Part shown: positions 5,059 to 5,368 of the stretch, piece by piece
Numbering within the stretch: the first letter of the stretch is position 1
Layout of the letters: each line of letters opens with the position of its first letter
From: an uncultured Eubacteriales bacterium
GTDB taxonomy: Bacteria; Bacillota; Clostridia; Oscillospirales; Oscillospiraceae
Assembly (NCBI GenBank): GCA_900313295.1
Contig: OMQS01000097.1
Coordinates: 1-5,368 of the forward strand
Direction of reading: 5' to 3'
DNA: 5,368 nt
Position numbers and translations under genes: made by a program
Notes under the pieces: model-generated
The model's input: the letters and a program-made list of their open reading frames with translations, nothing else
Databases searched by the model: none
What the model was told of the DNA's origin: nothing

Positions 5059-5368
5059 TTACTTCAGCTCGATCTTGGCGCCGACTTCCTCCAGCTCCTT
5101 CTTCATGTTCTCTGCGTCGTCCTTGGACAGGGCTTCCTTCAGAGTGGTGGGGGTCTCCTCAACGGCCTTCTTGGCCTCAGCCAGACCCAGACCGGTGATC
5201 TCGCGGACGGACTTGATGACCTTGATCTTCTGAGCGGCGTCGAAGCCAACCAGAACCACGTCAAACTCGGTCTTCTCCTCAGCAGCGGGAGCAGCAGCGC
5301 CGGCAGCGGGAGCGGCCATAGCGGCGGCGGAAACGCCGAACTCTTCCTCCAGAGCGTGCACCAGCTCG
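5059..5368 (-). CDS. rplL: 50S ribosomal protein L7/L12 (5' end outside window)
   Basis: Stalk protein of the large ribosomal subunit, which recruits and stimulates translation factors such as EF-Tu, EF-G and IF2. About 103 residues are visible; the family is about 120-125, so roughly 20 N-terminal residues (most of the dimerisation domain) lie beyond the right edge. [13 protein letters not shown] is the end of the N-terminal domain, followed by the Ala/Pro/Gly-rich flexible hinge. Then comes the conserved C-terminal domain, from [20 protein letters not shown] through [20 protein letters not shown] to the terminal GAKIELK. The GTG at 5361 is an internal Val codon, not the start, because the frame stays open to the edge and matches the family upstream of it. 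It converges on the TRIC gene and shares its terminator. By usual gene order rplJ should lie just outside. Confidence 0.96.
   Translation of the reverse strand, partial: ELVHALEEEFGVSAAAMAAPAAGAAAPAAEEKTEFDVVLVGFDAAQKIKVIKSVREITGLGLAEAKKAVEETPTTLKEALSKDDAENMKKELEEVGAKIELK

Noticed and set aside
5059..5361. Complete 100-residue gene starting at the GTG at 5361
   Set aside because: The frame stays open to the window edge and the residues before the GTG (E-L) match the L7/L12 family, so the gene is cut by the edge and the GTG is an internal valine.

Overview
The window looks like chromosomal DNA from a GC-rich, spore-forming, anaerobic Firmicute of the class Clostridia, probably Oscillospiraceae-like (inference). 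The evidence is an intact sporulation sigma factor gene of the SigK type, a ferredoxin-rich monomeric [FeFe] hydrogenase, strong AGGAGG-type ribosome binding sites, and compact genes separated by short U-tailed terminator hairpins. No phage, transposon, CRISPR, tRNA or rRNA signal was found. No gap between genes exceeds about 300 bases.

Layout from left to right. (1) Minus strand: a lone XRE-type helix-turn-helix regulator (80-691) with its own promoter and terminator. (2) Minus strand: a 46-residue membrane protein or lipoprotein gene (871-1011), also with its own promoter, and with a terminator folded over its stop codon. (3) Plus strand, divergent from it: an MgtC/SapB-family membrane protein (1172-1861) followed by a terminator. 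(4) Plus strand: sigK (1974-2669), complete, with a hydrophobic N-terminal pro-sequence and no skin-type interruption. (5) Plus strand: a [FeFe] hydrogenase (2788-4329) behind an extended -10 promoter, followed after only 10 bases by a TRIC/YicG-type membrane channel gene (4340-4978), so the two probably form an operon. (6) A hairpin with T tracts on both sides separates this operon from the convergent rplL gene (ribosomal protein L7/L12, minus strand), which runs off the right edge.

Most genes appear to be independent units. The links the sequence supports are the hydrogenase-TRIC operon, the shared divergent control region between the small membrane protein and the MgtC homologue, and possible readthrough from sigK into the hydrogenase, since no clear GC-rich terminator separates them. 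I see no convincing new multi-gene system. The best leads are two unassigned dyad sequences at promoters (1051-1068 and 2678-2705), the small acidic membrane protein, the His/Cys-rich segment of the regulator, and the hydrogenase-channel pairing.
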